Shown: positions 7,496-23,886 of the stretch, one piece after another
Layout of the letters: every line of letters begins with the position of its first letter
How positions within the stretch are numbered: position 1 is the first letter of the stretch
Source: Arthrobacter sp. DWC3
Lineage (GTDB): Bacteria; Actinomycetota; Actinomycetes; Actinomycetales; Micrococcaceae
Direction of reading: 5' to 3'
Length of the DNA stretch: 64,000 nt
Assembly (NCBI RefSeq): GCF_002929375.1
Contig: NZ_PJIP01000008.1
Coordinates: 1 to 64,000 of the forward strand
Position numbers and translations under genes: made by a program
Notes under the pieces: model-generated
What the model saw: only the letters and a program-made list of their open reading frames with translations
The model's database searches: none
What the model was told of the DNA's origin: nothing

Positions 7496-9367
7496 TCAGG
7501 CGTGCGCCACGAGCCGCTGGCGGGCCGCCATGTCGCGGTAGAGGTCGCTGCTCACGAGGAGCTCCTCGTGCGTACCGACGGCCTCCACGCGCCCTTGGTC
7601 GAGCACGACGATCTGGTCGAAATCCGCGATCGTCGACAGCCGGTGGGCCACGACGACGACCGTGCGGTCCCGCGAGGCCTCCCCCAGCGTCCGCTGGAGG
7701 AGCTGCTCGGTGCGGGAGTCGACGGCGGAGGTCGGCTCGTCCATCAGCAGGACGGGCCGGTCCGCGAGGATCACCCGGGCCCAGGCGAGGCGCTGCCGCT
7801 GTCCGCCCGAGAGGCGGATGCCGTCCTCCCCCAGGTTGAGGTCGAGGCCGTCGTCGGACCGCTCCCCCAGCTCGTCGAGCCCCACCGCGGCGAGGACGCG
7901 GCGGAGCTGGTCGTCCGTTGCCTGCGGAGCGGCGAGGCGCAGGTTGTCCGCGAGGGTCCCGCTGAGCACGGGGGCCTCCTGCTCCACGAGGCCGATCCGG
8001 GCACGGAGTTCAGACCGCGGGATCCGGGACAGGTCGGTGCCGTCGACGGTGATGCTGCCCTCCGTCGGCTCGTAGAACCGTTCGAGGAGTGCGAGCACGG
8101 TGGACTTGCCCGCGCCCGACGGCCCCACGAGCGCCGTCCTGCTGCCCGCGGGAACGGAGAAGCTGACGCCGTCCAGGACGAGGGGTTCGCCGTCGGACGG
8201 GTCCAGTGCCTCCAGCGGATCCGGTGAGGCAGGACCCGGCCGGTCGTCCTGCCCTGCCGCGTCCGGGGCGACGGCGAACGGGTCCGTCGCGGCGTAGCGG
8301 AAGCTGACGTCGTGGAGCTCGATGCTGCCGCCCGCGCTCGCGGCAGCAGCCGACGGGACCGGCCGGGTTGCCGCCGCCGTGGCCGGCTGCTCCTCGTCCG
8401 TCCGCTCGGGCTCGAGCCGCGCGATCTCCTGGATGCGGTCGAGCGCTGCCAGCCCGGACTGGATCTGCACGAAGGCGCTCATGGCCGAGCCAATGGGCAT
8501 CACGAGGAGGAACAGGTAGAGGATGAACGCGATGAGGTCGCCGAGCAGCAGTTCCCCCGCGGCGACACGGATGCCGCCGACGGCGAGCACCACGATGAAG
8601 GCGCCCTGGATGCAGATCGACATGATGGGCTGGACGGCCGCCTGGAGCCGGGCCATGGCGATACCGGCGCGGTAGGCCTTCGTGGCTTCGACGTCGATCA
8701 CGGCGGCCTCGCGCTCCTCCGCGACGGAGGCCTTGATGGTGCGGATACCCGAGAGTCCCCGCTCGACGGCGGCCGTCATGGAGCCGACGGCGTCCTGTAC
8801 GTCGCGGCTGCGCTTGCGGATGAGCCGGCCGAGGAACAGGACGCCTCCCGCGCCGAGGAGCACGGCGGCCAGCGTGATGCCGAAGAGCAGCGGATCGATG
8901 AGCACCATGAGCACCACGGCGGCGAAGAACATCAGGATCGACGAGACGATCTCGAACAGCCCGGAGGTGATGACGCTGCGCATTAGCGTGGTGTCGGACC
9001 CGACCCTCGAGATGAGGTCGCCGACCCTGCGCCGGTCGAACTCGCGGATCGGCAGGGCCAGCAGCTGGCCGACCAGTGACCGGCGGACCCCGAGGACCAC
9101 CGACTCGGCGGTGCGCTGCAGGAGGTAGGACTGCGCGGCACCGAAGACGGCACCACCGAGGGTGATGGCCACGAGCAGCCAGATGAACAGGGTGGCAGGG
9201 CGGCTCGCCGAGACGGCGTTGACGAGCTGCTGGACCATGAGGGGTTGGGCGATCGCCAGCCCGGTGGAGATCAGGGAGACGACGGCCACCAGGACGAGCA
9301 CGCGCACGTGCCCCCGCAGGTAGGGGAAGAACTCGCGGAGGGTCGCGCGCTGGTCGGTGGGCTGCAT
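7496..9367 (-). CDS. ABC transporter, fused membrane and ATPase domains (exporter type)
   Basis: A 623-residue half-size exporter. Six membrane helices lie in about residues 15-310, followed by a nucleotide-binding domain with Walker A GPSGAGKST, signature LSGGQRQRLAWAR, Walker B VLLMDEPTSAVD and the switch His in VVVVAHRLST. Such proteins dimerise to export lipids, peptides or drugs; substrate unknown. Odd: two low-complexity Ala/Pro/Asp stretches, one linking the domains and one of roughly 40 residues inserted between the first ATPase strand (VSFRY) and VLDGVSF. I chose ATG 9367 because a promoter ends seven bases upstream; GTG 9373 is possible. It ends four bases from ogt, tail to tail. 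Confidence 0.9.
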   Translation of the reverse strand: MQPTDQRATLREFFPYLRGHVRVLVLVAVVSLISTGLAIAQPLMVQQLVNAVSASRPATLFIWLLVAITLGGAVFGAAQSYLLQRTAESVVLGVRRSLVGQLLALPIREFDRRRVGDLISRVGSDTTLMRSVITSGLFEIVSSILMFFAAVVLMVLIDPLLFGITLAAVLLGAGGVLFLGRLIRKRSRDVQDAVGSMTAAVERGLSGIRTIKASVAEEREAAVIDVEATKAYRAGIAMARLQAAVQPIMSICIQGAFIVVLAVGGIRVAAGELLLGDLIAFILYLFLLVMPIGSAMSAFVQIQSGLAALDRIQEIARLEPERTDEEQPATAAATRPVPSAAAASAGGSIELHDVSFRYAATDPFAVAPDAAGQDDRPGPASPDPLEALDPSDGEPLVLDGVSFSVPAGSRTALVGPSGAGKSTVLALLERFYEPTEGSITVDGTDLSRIPRSELRARIGLVEQEAPVLSGTLADNLRLAAPQATDDQLRRVLAAVGLDELGERSDDGLDLNLGEDGIRLSGGQRQRLAWARVILADRPVLLMDEPTSAVDSRTEQLLQRTLGEASRDRTVVVVAHRLSTIADFDQIVVLDQGRVEAVGTHEELLVSSDLYRDMAARQRLVAHA

Positions 9368-9373
9368 GGACAC

Positions 9374-9402
9374 AGACTGCGCCGGGCGCAGGGGCGTGTC
9401 AA
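9374..9402 (-). promoter_or_regulatory. Promoter of the ABC exporter gene
   Basis: Minus strand: perfect TTGACA, 17-base spacer, CAGTCT, ending seven bases before ATG 9367. Implies a leaderless transcript. The -35 is the best sigma-70-like hexamer in this part of the window. Confidence 0.5.
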
Positions 9403-9461
9403 AGGACTTTCGCGGCCGGCGTAGCGGGGTCGGCCGGCCTCAGGGGATCGCCCTCCTGGGC

Positions 9462-10487
9462 TCACCGTCCCCGGTCCGTGTCCGGCATCGGTGTCCACGG
9501 CACGCGGTGGATGAGGGCGTGGAGTACCGCGGATGCGGTCGCTGCCCGCTGGGTGGCCGGACGCCGGGACCTGTCGTAGGCGGCGAGGGCCCGATCCACG
9601 CGGCCGTCCATCTGGAGATTGCGCACCAGGCACAGCGCGTCGAGCACCGCTTCATTGGCACCGCGCCCGAGGTCGGGTGTCATGGCGTGGGCCGCGTCCC
9701 CGATCAGGGCCACGTTGCCCTGGTGGTACCGCGGCAGCCTCCGCGCCAGATGGGTGATCCCGTGCCGCAGGACGCTCCCGTCGCGGATGCTGTCGATCGT
9801 CGCGTCCACCGACGCGTTCCAGTCACCGAACAGGCTTCGGAGCTCCTCGAGGTCCGATCGCGCCGACCCGCCCCGGGGCGGCCGCAGTACCGCCGTCGCG
9901 TACCAGTTCGTTCCTCCACCCGGCCGGGTGCTGGTGCCGAAACGGCGTCGCCGGCCCCAGTACTCGGTCAGGCCCGACGTCGCCGCGGCCGCTGTTCCCC
10001 GCCACACCGTGGTGCCGGTCGCCGCCGCCCGGTACGCACTGCCGAACAGTTCGTCGCGCAGGGTGCTGTGGATGCCGTCGGCTCCCACGACCAGGGATGC
10101 CTCCGCGCACGCACGCGGAAGGCTTCCCGCGCGCACAGGGTGATCGAGGAGCAGTGCCGCCTCCGGCAGGGACTCCCGCAGCAGACCGACGAGGTCCGAC
10201 CGCTCGATCAGTACGGCACCGGACAGGGGTCGGGAGGGTGTGACCGGGCGTGCCGTGCGCGTGCGTACCTGAAGGCCGGTGAGCGGGATGGCCAGGGTGC
10301 GGACGCCCGCGCCCAGACCGAGGGACTCGAGGCCCCCGACGGTGGCCCTCCGCAGCAGGACCGCCGTCCCCGAGGCGCGCACCTCCGACTCCTGCTCCAG
10401 GACCCGCACCGACCATCCCGCCCGATGCAGGCCGACGGCGGCGGTGAGCCCTGCGATCCCCGCGCCCACAACCGTCGCCGTCGTCAT
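9462..10487 (-). CDS. FAD-dependent monooxygenase (UbiH/PHBH-like)
   Basis: A 341-residue flavoprotein of the aromatic hydroxylase class. It has the N-terminal FAD fold GAGIAGLTAAVGLHRAGW (8-25), the mid-protein VVGADGIHSTLR motif, and the second FAD motif LIGDAAHAMTPDLGRGANEA. Substrate unknown. It is transcribed divergently from a TetR regulator 53 bases away with a palindrome between the promoter hexamers, so it is very likely the regulator's target. There is no Shine-Dalgarno; TACGGT lies six bases before the ATG. Confidence 0.88.
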   Translation of the reverse strand: MTTATVVGAGIAGLTAAVGLHRAGWSVRVLEQESEVRASGTAVLLRRATVGGLESLGLGAGVRTLAIPLTGLQVRTRTARPVTPSRPLSGAVLIERSDLVGLLRESLPEAALLLDHPVRAGSLPRACAEASLVVGADGIHSTLRDELFGSAYRAAATGTTVWRGTAAAATSGLTEYWGRRRRFGTSTRPGGGTNWYATAVLRPPRGGSARSDLEELRSLFGDWNASVDATIDSIRDGSVLRHGITHLARRLPRYHQGNVALIGDAAHAMTPDLGRGANEAVLDALCLVRNLQMDGRVDRALAAYDRSRRPATQRAATASAVLHALIHRVPWTPMPDTDRGR

Positions 10488-10493
10488 GCCGAG

Positions 10494-10522
10494 ACCGTAC
10501 TACGTCTGTAGTGGACCCACAA
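10494..10522 (-). promoter_or_regulatory. Promoter of the FAD monooxygenase
   Basis: TTGTGG, 17-base spacer, TACGGT on the minus strand, six bases ahead of the ATG. The spacer contains the palindromic operator described separately, the classic layout for TetR repression. Confidence 0.55.
10499..10512. promoter_or_regulatory. Putative TetR operator palindrome
   Basis: ACTAC-GTCT-GTAGT, an inverted repeat with five-base arms, lying inside the spacer of the monooxygenase promoter. A further GTAGT half-site recurs exactly 20 bases on (10528-10532), overlapping the likely -10 of the tetR gene, so the regulator may also control itself. Confidence 0.5.
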
Positions 10523-10540
10523 CAGGTGTAGTTTCAACGG

Positions 10541-11086
10541 GTGGAACGTCGCGACGTGCTGTGCAGCGCTGCAGTGTCCCTGCTCGCCGCAGGGGGGTCG
10601 CGTGCCCTCACCCATCGCGCCGTGGACCGAGCCGCGGGCGTGCCGCTCGGCTCGACGTCGAACCTGTTCAGGACACGGCAGGCTCTCGTGAGCGCCGTCG
10701 TCGATTTCCTGGTGCAGGCGGACCACCGCGGGCTGGCGCACCTCCAGGGGCGCCCCGGGACCGCGGAGGACCTCGCGAGGGCTCTAGCACGTTTCGTGTC
10801 CGCGGCCGGAACCACCGGCCGGGAGCATGCCCGGGCCCGGCAGGCACTCCTGGTCCACACCTCAGGTCACCCGTCCTCCGCAGCGGCCCTCGCGGAGGGA
10901 CGGTCAGGGCTGATCGCCTGGGGGACGGATGCCCTCCGGTCCGTCGGCGCCACCCGCCCGGAGGAGAAGTCCGCCCTCGTGGTCGGGATGGTGGACGGGA
11001 TGATCAGCGCCACGGTCTTCCTGGACCTTCCGGTCGGGGAATCGGCGCTCGCCTCCGCGATCATGGCCATCATCACCGACCCCTGA
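10541..11086 (+). CDS. TetR-family transcriptional regulator
   Basis: A 181-residue protein with an N-terminal TetR helix-turn-helix (about residues 5-55: GSRALTHRAVDRAAGVPLGSTSN-like recognition region and YF-like FRTRQALVSAVVDFL) and a helical ligand-binding domain. Probably represses the divergent FAD monooxygenase. GTG start without an evident Shine-Dalgarno; TAGTTT lies six bases upstream (10529-10534), suggesting a leaderless message. The inducer is unknown, likely an aromatic substrate of the partner enzyme (inference). Confidence 0.88.
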   Translation: MERRDVLCSAAVSLLAAGGSRALTHRAVDRAAGVPLGSTSNLFRTRQALVSAVVDFLVQADHRGLAHLQGRPGTAEDLARALARFVSAAGTTGREHARARQALLVHTSGHPSSAAALAEGRSGLIAWGTDALRSVGATRPEEKSALVVGMVDGMISATVFLDLPVGESALASAIMAIITDP

Positions 11087-11150
11087 GCGGGAGGACGGGC
11101 GACGGCGCGGCACGGGGGCCGCGCCGTCGTCGGCGATCAGGCGGTCGCGG

Positions 11151-13877
<2,727 letters not shown>

Positions 13878-13938
13878 TTAGGTGTTCAGGCTTTCATGCC
13901 GCGGACGCCGGCGCAGGTCGGGCGCCGCGGCGCGCGGG

Positions 13939-17628
<3,690 letters not shown>

Positions 17629-17639
17629 GGTGTCTCCCG

Positions 17640-19840
<2,201 letters not shown>

Positions 19841-19844
19841 TTAG

Positions 19845-19874
19845 ATCCTACAGCAACTCTATGCATGGCTTCAC
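19845..19874 (-). promoter_or_regulatory. Putative argC operon promoter
   Basis: Minus strand GTGAAG, 18 bases, TAGGAT. The -35 lies inside the nearest ArgR-box-like motif, so bound repressor would block polymerase. The -10 is strong, the -35 weak. Confidence 0.5.
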
Positions 19875-19921
19875 ATACTTATGCATTGGTGCTCATTTCC
19901 CGCTCCATGCATTGGTGCTCA
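19862..19921. promoter_or_regulatory. Array of three ArgR-box-like sites
   Basis: Read on the minus strand, TGTGAAGCCATGCA (19862-19875) and two copies of TGAGCACCAATGCA (19882-19895 and 19908-19921) fit the ARG-box pattern TGnnn-N4-ATnCA. Each contains the TGCAT half-site seen in Streptomyces arg operators. Start-to-start spacings are 20 and 26 bases. The last two are identical because the segment is tandemly duplicated. Confidence 0.6.
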
Positions 19922-20066
19922 TTTCCCGCTCCAGGGCCGGACCCGCGGCACAGGGCGACGATGTAGCAGCCGGCCGGGAACCCGATCAGGTAGTACAGCA
20001 GGCCGCCGAGGGCGGCAGCCCACCAGGGGCTCTCGATGTGTACAGGATGCGGTAGTCGGTGCCCAT
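19879..20066 (-). pseudogene. Possible decayed small membrane protein gene
   Basis: GGAGGA stands seven bases before ATG 20066, which opens MGTDYRILY with almost all third positions G or C. After that the frame becomes nonsense, but the neighbouring frame continues with ESPWWAAALGGLLYYLIGFPAGC and further hydrophobic residues, a clear membrane segment with equally coding-like codons, ending at TAA 19879 after running through the 26-base duplication. A one-base frameshift would join them into a protein of about 60 residues. I do not recognise the family. It could also be chance. Confidence 0.3.
19881..19932. repeat. Exact 26-base tandem duplication in the argC upstream region
   Basis: Bases 19881-19906 and 19907-19932 are identical. 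Each unit begins ATGCATTGGTGCTCA and ends TTTCCCGCTCC, so each carries one ArgR-box-like site. The perfect identity suggests a recent event. Confidence 0.95.
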
Positions 20067-20571
20067 GCGTCCATCCTCCGGCCGTGGCGGCGCACCATCA
20101 CCGGAAGCGGGGAGGTCTTCGCTGTCCGGCTCCGTCCGGCGGGGCTCACCGTCCTCAGCGATCCGACTCCCGGTGGCCTCGTCGCCGAGCAGCCGATCAC
20201 GCCCGGGCGGGACGATCGCTCCCACCGGCTGCTCCGGCAGGTCACCCTGGTGCCCGACGCCGACAGCCGTGCGCAGCGCGCGGATGCGCTGATCGGCGAT
20301 CTGCTGCGCGAACAGGGCCCTCGACCGCCCCACCGAGCAACCGCGCGTGCGACCCGTCGCCGACGTCGCGGCTCACCTCCGGACGAGCCCTCATTCCCTC
20401 CAGCGCGCCCCCGCCGGCGTGGGCTACGTCGACCAGGCACACCTGACCAACGAGTTCCGCACCATCACCGGCATGACCTGGTGCGTCCATGGACGCGTTG
20501 CGCCAGGCGGGCTGAGCCACGCTGACCGTCTGACCGTCCGCGACATGCTGAACGGCACGGGAATAGCATGA
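20060..20571 (+). pseudogene. Decayed AraC-family regulator
   Basis: One frame reads SGEVFAVRLRPAGLTVLSDP...RDDRSHRLL...DALIGDLLREQG, resembling the N-terminal ligand domain of AraC regulators of the DUF6597 type (compare the family pattern GxVFGVxFRPxG). From about 20345 a different frame carries the start of an AraC helix-turn-helix (RPVADVAAHLRTSPHSLQR) fused directly to its end (GYVDQAHLTNEFRTITGMTW). So there is a frameshift near 20330-20345 and an internal deletion of about 45 codons. The N-terminal half also lacks a recognisable start. No intact open frame spans the gene. Confidence 0.65.
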
Positions 20572-20597
20572 GAGGAACTTACCGAAAGGGAACCATC

Positions 20598-21563
20598 ATG
20601 CCCTCAGCCATCGTCGTCACCGCGCCCGGCGGTCCGGATGTCCTCACCCTCGCCACCGTCGAACGCCCGGAGCCGGGCCCCGGCCAGCTCCTGGTGAAGG
20701 TGGCGGCCGCCGGGGTCAACTTCATCGAGACCTACCAGCGCAGCGGCGTCTACGCCGTCGAGCATCCGTTCACCCCTGGAGCCGAAGCGGCAGGGACCGT
20801 GGCGGCCCTGGGCGATGGCGTGACAGGCTTCGAGGCGGGTGACCGGGTGGCCTTCGCCGAGGGCATGAACACGTACGCGGAGTACGCCCTCGTGGAGGCC
20901 GATCGTGCCCTGCCCGTGCCCGATGGCGTGGACCTCGAGACGGCGGCGGCCCTCCCCCTGCAGGGTATGACGGCGCACTACCTCATCACCTCGACGTTCC
21001 CCGTCGAATCCGGGCACACCGTCCTCGTGCATGCGGGTGCCGGCGGCGTGGGTCTGCTGCTGATCCAGCTGCTGAAGGCCCGGGGTGCCCGGGTGATCAC
21101 CACGGTGTCCACGGCGGAGAAGGAGGACCTGGCGCGGGGCGCCGGCGCCGACGAGGTGCTGCGGTACGAAGGCTTCGCGGACGCGGTGAGGACGTCGACC
21201 GGCGGCACCGGTGTGGACGTCGTGTTCGACGGCGTCGGGAAGGCAACCTTCGACGAGTCGCTGCGCTCGCTGCGCGTCCGGGGCACGATGGTCCTCTTCG
21301 GTGCCGCGTCCGGGGCGGTACCGCCGGTGGACCTGCAGCGCCTCAACAGCGGGGGCTCGCTCTTCGTGACGCGCCCTACCCTGGCGCACTACCTGCTCAC
21401 CCCCGAGGAGCGGCGCTGGCGATCGGAGGAGCTCTTCGGCGCCGTCGCGGCGGGTCAGCTGGATGTGAGGATCGGTGCCCGGTATGCGCTGGCCGATGCG
21501 GCCCGCGCCCACGAGGATCTTCAGGCGAGGCGGACCACCGGCAAGGTGCTGCTGATCCCCTGA
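20598..21563 (+). CDS. NADPH:quinone oxidoreductase, zinc-free MDR family
   Basis: A 321-residue medium-chain dehydrogenase/reductase of the quinone reductase class. Features: AAGVNFIETYQRSGVY, PGAEAAGTVAALGDGV, the nucleotide fold VLVHAGAGGVGLLLIQLLKARGARVITTVSTAEK and the C-terminal ARRTTGKVLLIP. No structural zinc cysteines. I chose ATG 20598 since GAAAGGG lies seven bases upstream; an earlier ATG at 20568 has none. It reduces quinones or similar carbonyls; true substrate unknown. Located in the accessory interval beside the AraC relic, which may once have regulated it. Confidence 0.92.
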   Translation: MPSAIVVTAPGGPDVLTLATVERPEPGPGQLLVKVAAAGVNFIETYQRSGVYAVEHPFTPGAEAAGTVAALGDGVTGFEAGDRVAFAEGMNTYAEYALVEADRALPVPDGVDLETAAALPLQGMTAHYLITSTFPVESGHTVLVHAGAGGVGLLLIQLLKARGARVITTVSTAEKEDLARGAGADEVLRYEGFADAVRTSTGGTGVDVVFDGVGKATFDESLRSLRVRGTMVLFGAASGAVPPVDLQRLNSGGSLFVTRPTLAHYLLTPEERRWRSEELFGAVAAGQLDVRIGARYALADAARAHEDLQARRTTGKVLLIP

Positions 21564-21579
21564 GCCCTCCCAGCGGGGG

Positions 21580-23616
21580 TCAGGCGAAGATCAGGTCGAT
21601 CCGCCCGGCAAGGCGGGGAGGCGGGCTGATGCGCTTCTCCGCGAAGCTGTCCGCGGGCGACGAAGGGCGGGGTCGCCTGCTGGCTCGCCACTTGTGTACG
21701 TGCGCATGTTCGTTACGGTGGCTGCCGGGCAGGGGTGGCGCGGTGGATCGGTAGGTGTGGCCGGTCGGGGTGCGGAGTTCGATGGTGTGCCGGGCAGGTC
21801 GGGCCTGCCGGGCATGCCGGCTCTCGGTGTCAGGCCGACTCTCGGTGTCAGGTGGGCCCGCGGTGTCAGGATCGGTGTCGGCGTGTGGCCCGGGTTCAGG
21901 GTGCAGCTGGGGGTTGGGGGTCGGTGTGGCTTTCCAGCCGGGCAGTTCCTTGGTGTGGTTGCACGCCTCGCACAAACCTGCCCCGTTGCCCAGGCTCGTG
22001 GGCCCGTCGTCGTGCCAGGGGACGATGTGGTCGAAGTGACGGATCGGCGCGTCACAGTACGGGGTCCGGCACGTGTCATCACGCGCCTGGATGAACCGGC
22101 GTTGCCCGGGCGTGAACAGGCGTGCCTTCGAATCGACGGCGACCAGCTCCCCGCTACCCGGAGCCGTGTAGAGGCGCCGCAGCCACACCTCGAAGTCCCG
22201 CCGGGAATCCTCCGGCGGACCGGAAGGACCGGAAGGATCGGATCGCGGAGGCGGTCCCGGTTCCGGCCCGGGCCCGCGTGCAGGTCCGGCTGCGCCTCCG
22301 GCCAGGGTTTCGAGGGTCTGTCCAACGGACTGCACGGTCTGCTGCCCGGCATCCTGCTCGTCGGGCGTCATGGCCTGATTCCCAGCCATGGTGCCGGGTC
22401 CGGTGAGGAGTGTGCGGGCCCACCCTGCGGGCACGACCCCGTAGCCGGGGACGCGGGCGGGTTCGGTGTCGCCCTGGAACAGGGCCCGGTCGGTCATGAT
22501 CAACTGCACCTCTACCCGGCTGACACCACCGGGGGTGCCGGTGGCCCGTTCCACCAGGGCGTCCGCCATGAGCTGGCCCCGGCTCCGCTCATCCCCCGCC
22601 GCCCGGCACGCAGCCGCGTGCCGGGTCAGTTCCGCGTGGACCGCGACCCCTTCCGTGACCGGCAGCAGGGCCGTCAAATAGGTCATGGTGTCGGGTGCCG
22701 GCCGCAGGCTCACAGACCGGTCCCTCACCGCACGACCCGCCCGGGCGGTGACGGAGCGGGGGTCCCGTCGGTAGGCGGCGGTCTTCGCGGCCGCGACGAG
22801 GTGCCGGTCCCCCACCCCCTCGAACGCACCCGTGTCCGCGCCGAGGTCCTCGTCGACCGCGCACCGGTCGGAGGCGGACAGGCACGCGGTCTCCCGCACC
22901 AGCAGCATCGCCCGCCACTCGTTGAGCTGCCCGGCCTCCAGGGCAGCAAGGGTATGGGGCATCTCCGTCACCAACGCCCGCGCCAACCCCAGGAAGGTCC
23001 CGCCCCGGTGCGGAGACTCCCGCCGGGCCAACGCCACCTGCGCGGCCACACCCTTGCCCCGCTCCCCGGCCGGCACACCCACCACCGCCTGGGCAGAGCG
23101 CTCCCCGACGTCGAAGGCGACCGTGGCCCGGGCCTGGCGGGCGCAGGCCAGGGACTTGAGATCCTCACACCCCCGGACCTCATCGATCGACCCGACACCA
23201 CCGGAGGCGAGCGGCAGGGCCGCCAACACCCCGATCAGATCCCGCACACTCTCAATCCTCACCCAACCAGAAGACACACCATCCGACGGGGCAGCAGCCA
23301 AAGGGCCGGCGTTCGACGGGGCAGGGGCATCCGGAACAGGGGCGGCGGAGGCGTGCGAACGAGGAGCAGCGGGCTCGGAAACCGATTCGACCACGGGAGA
23401 CAGTCCGCCGGCCTGCCGCACGGACCCATCAGCTGTGGTGGTCTCGTCGATCAAGGCCCGCAACCGGCTGATCAGGTCAGCGCTATCAGGCCCCACGGGA
23501 AGGGATGAAACTGCATCCATGAGTTCGCGCACCGCAGCGGACTGGACAGCGGCCGACCGCGCAGCGCCACCGTCATCGGTGACCCCCTCGAGCGGAACAT
23601 CCTTGCTGCTATCCAT
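21580..23616 (-). CDS. DUF222/HNH endonuclease-domain protein (13E12-type)
   Basis: A 678-residue member of the actinobacterial DUF222-HNH family, which occurs in many copies and includes the mycobacterial 13E12 repeats. Residues about 120-400 form the helical DUF222 region. The HNH motif is intact near residues 535-575: CRTPYCDAP, then FDHIVPWHDDG, then LCEACNHTKE, giving two CxxC-type zinc pairs and the catalytic His. Low-complexity Pro/Gly stretches flank it, and short DTESRP repeats lie near the C-terminus. Function is not established; members are suspected mobile or nicking endonucleases. It is the largest gene in the interval between pheT and argC. Confidence 0.85.
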   Translation of the reverse strand: MDSSKDVPLEGVTDDGGAARSAAVQSAAVRELMDAVSSLPVGPDSADLISRLRALIDETTTADGSVRQAGGLSPVVESVSEPAAPRSHASAAPVPDAPAPSNAGPLAAAPSDGVSSGWVRIESVRDLIGVLAALPLASGGVGSIDEVRGCEDLKSLACARQARATVAFDVGERSAQAVVGVPAGERGKGVAAQVALARRESPHRGGTFLGLARALVTEMPHTLAALEAGQLNEWRAMLLVRETACLSASDRCAVDEDLGADTGAFEGVGDRHLVAAAKTAAYRRDPRSVTARAGRAVRDRSVSLRPAPDTMTYLTALLPVTEGVAVHAELTRHAAACRAAGDERSRGQLMADALVERATGTPGGVSRVEVQLIMTDRALFQGDTEPARVPGYGVVPAGWARTLLTGPGTMAGNQAMTPDEQDAGQQTVQSVGQTLETLAGGAAGPARGPGPEPGPPPRSDPSGPSGPPEDSRRDFEVWLRRLYTAPGSGELVAVDSKARLFTPGQRRFIQARDDTCRTPYCDAPIRHFDHIVPWHDDGPTSLGNGAGLCEACNHTKELPGWKATPTPNPQLHPEPGPHADTDPDTAGPPDTESRPDTESRHARQARPARHTIELRTPTGHTYRSTAPPLPGSHRNEHAHVHKWRASRRPRPSSPADSFAEKRISPPPRLAGRIDLIFA

Positions 23617-23840
23617 ACTGAATTATCCCGTCCACCACCGACACTATGAGGTCCGAGAAGCCGACGCGAGCGGACCATTCTGCCCCGCGACGACGGCCAT
23701 CGGGGTTTGTAAGCGGTTGTTCCGGGTCGTGCTGCCATCCATCAGATCGACCCTCGCTGCGAGCGCGGAAAGCAGGTCCCTCACCCGCCGTGCGACATGG
23801 CTACGCCGGGATCAGCGGCGGATACGCCGTCCCGGACACA

Positions 23841-23875
23841 GTGAAGGCCCGCCCCGACCTGGGGCGGGCCTTCAC
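23841..23875. terminator. Terminator hairpin downstream of pheT
   Basis: A perfect 15-bp stem (GTGAAGGCCCGCCCC with its complement) around a five-base loop, beginning 11 bases after the pheT stop. There is no long T run on either side, as is common for actinobacterial terminators. The rest of 23617-23886 holds no convincing gene. Confidence 0.75.
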
Positions 23876-23886
23876 CGACACTGGCC

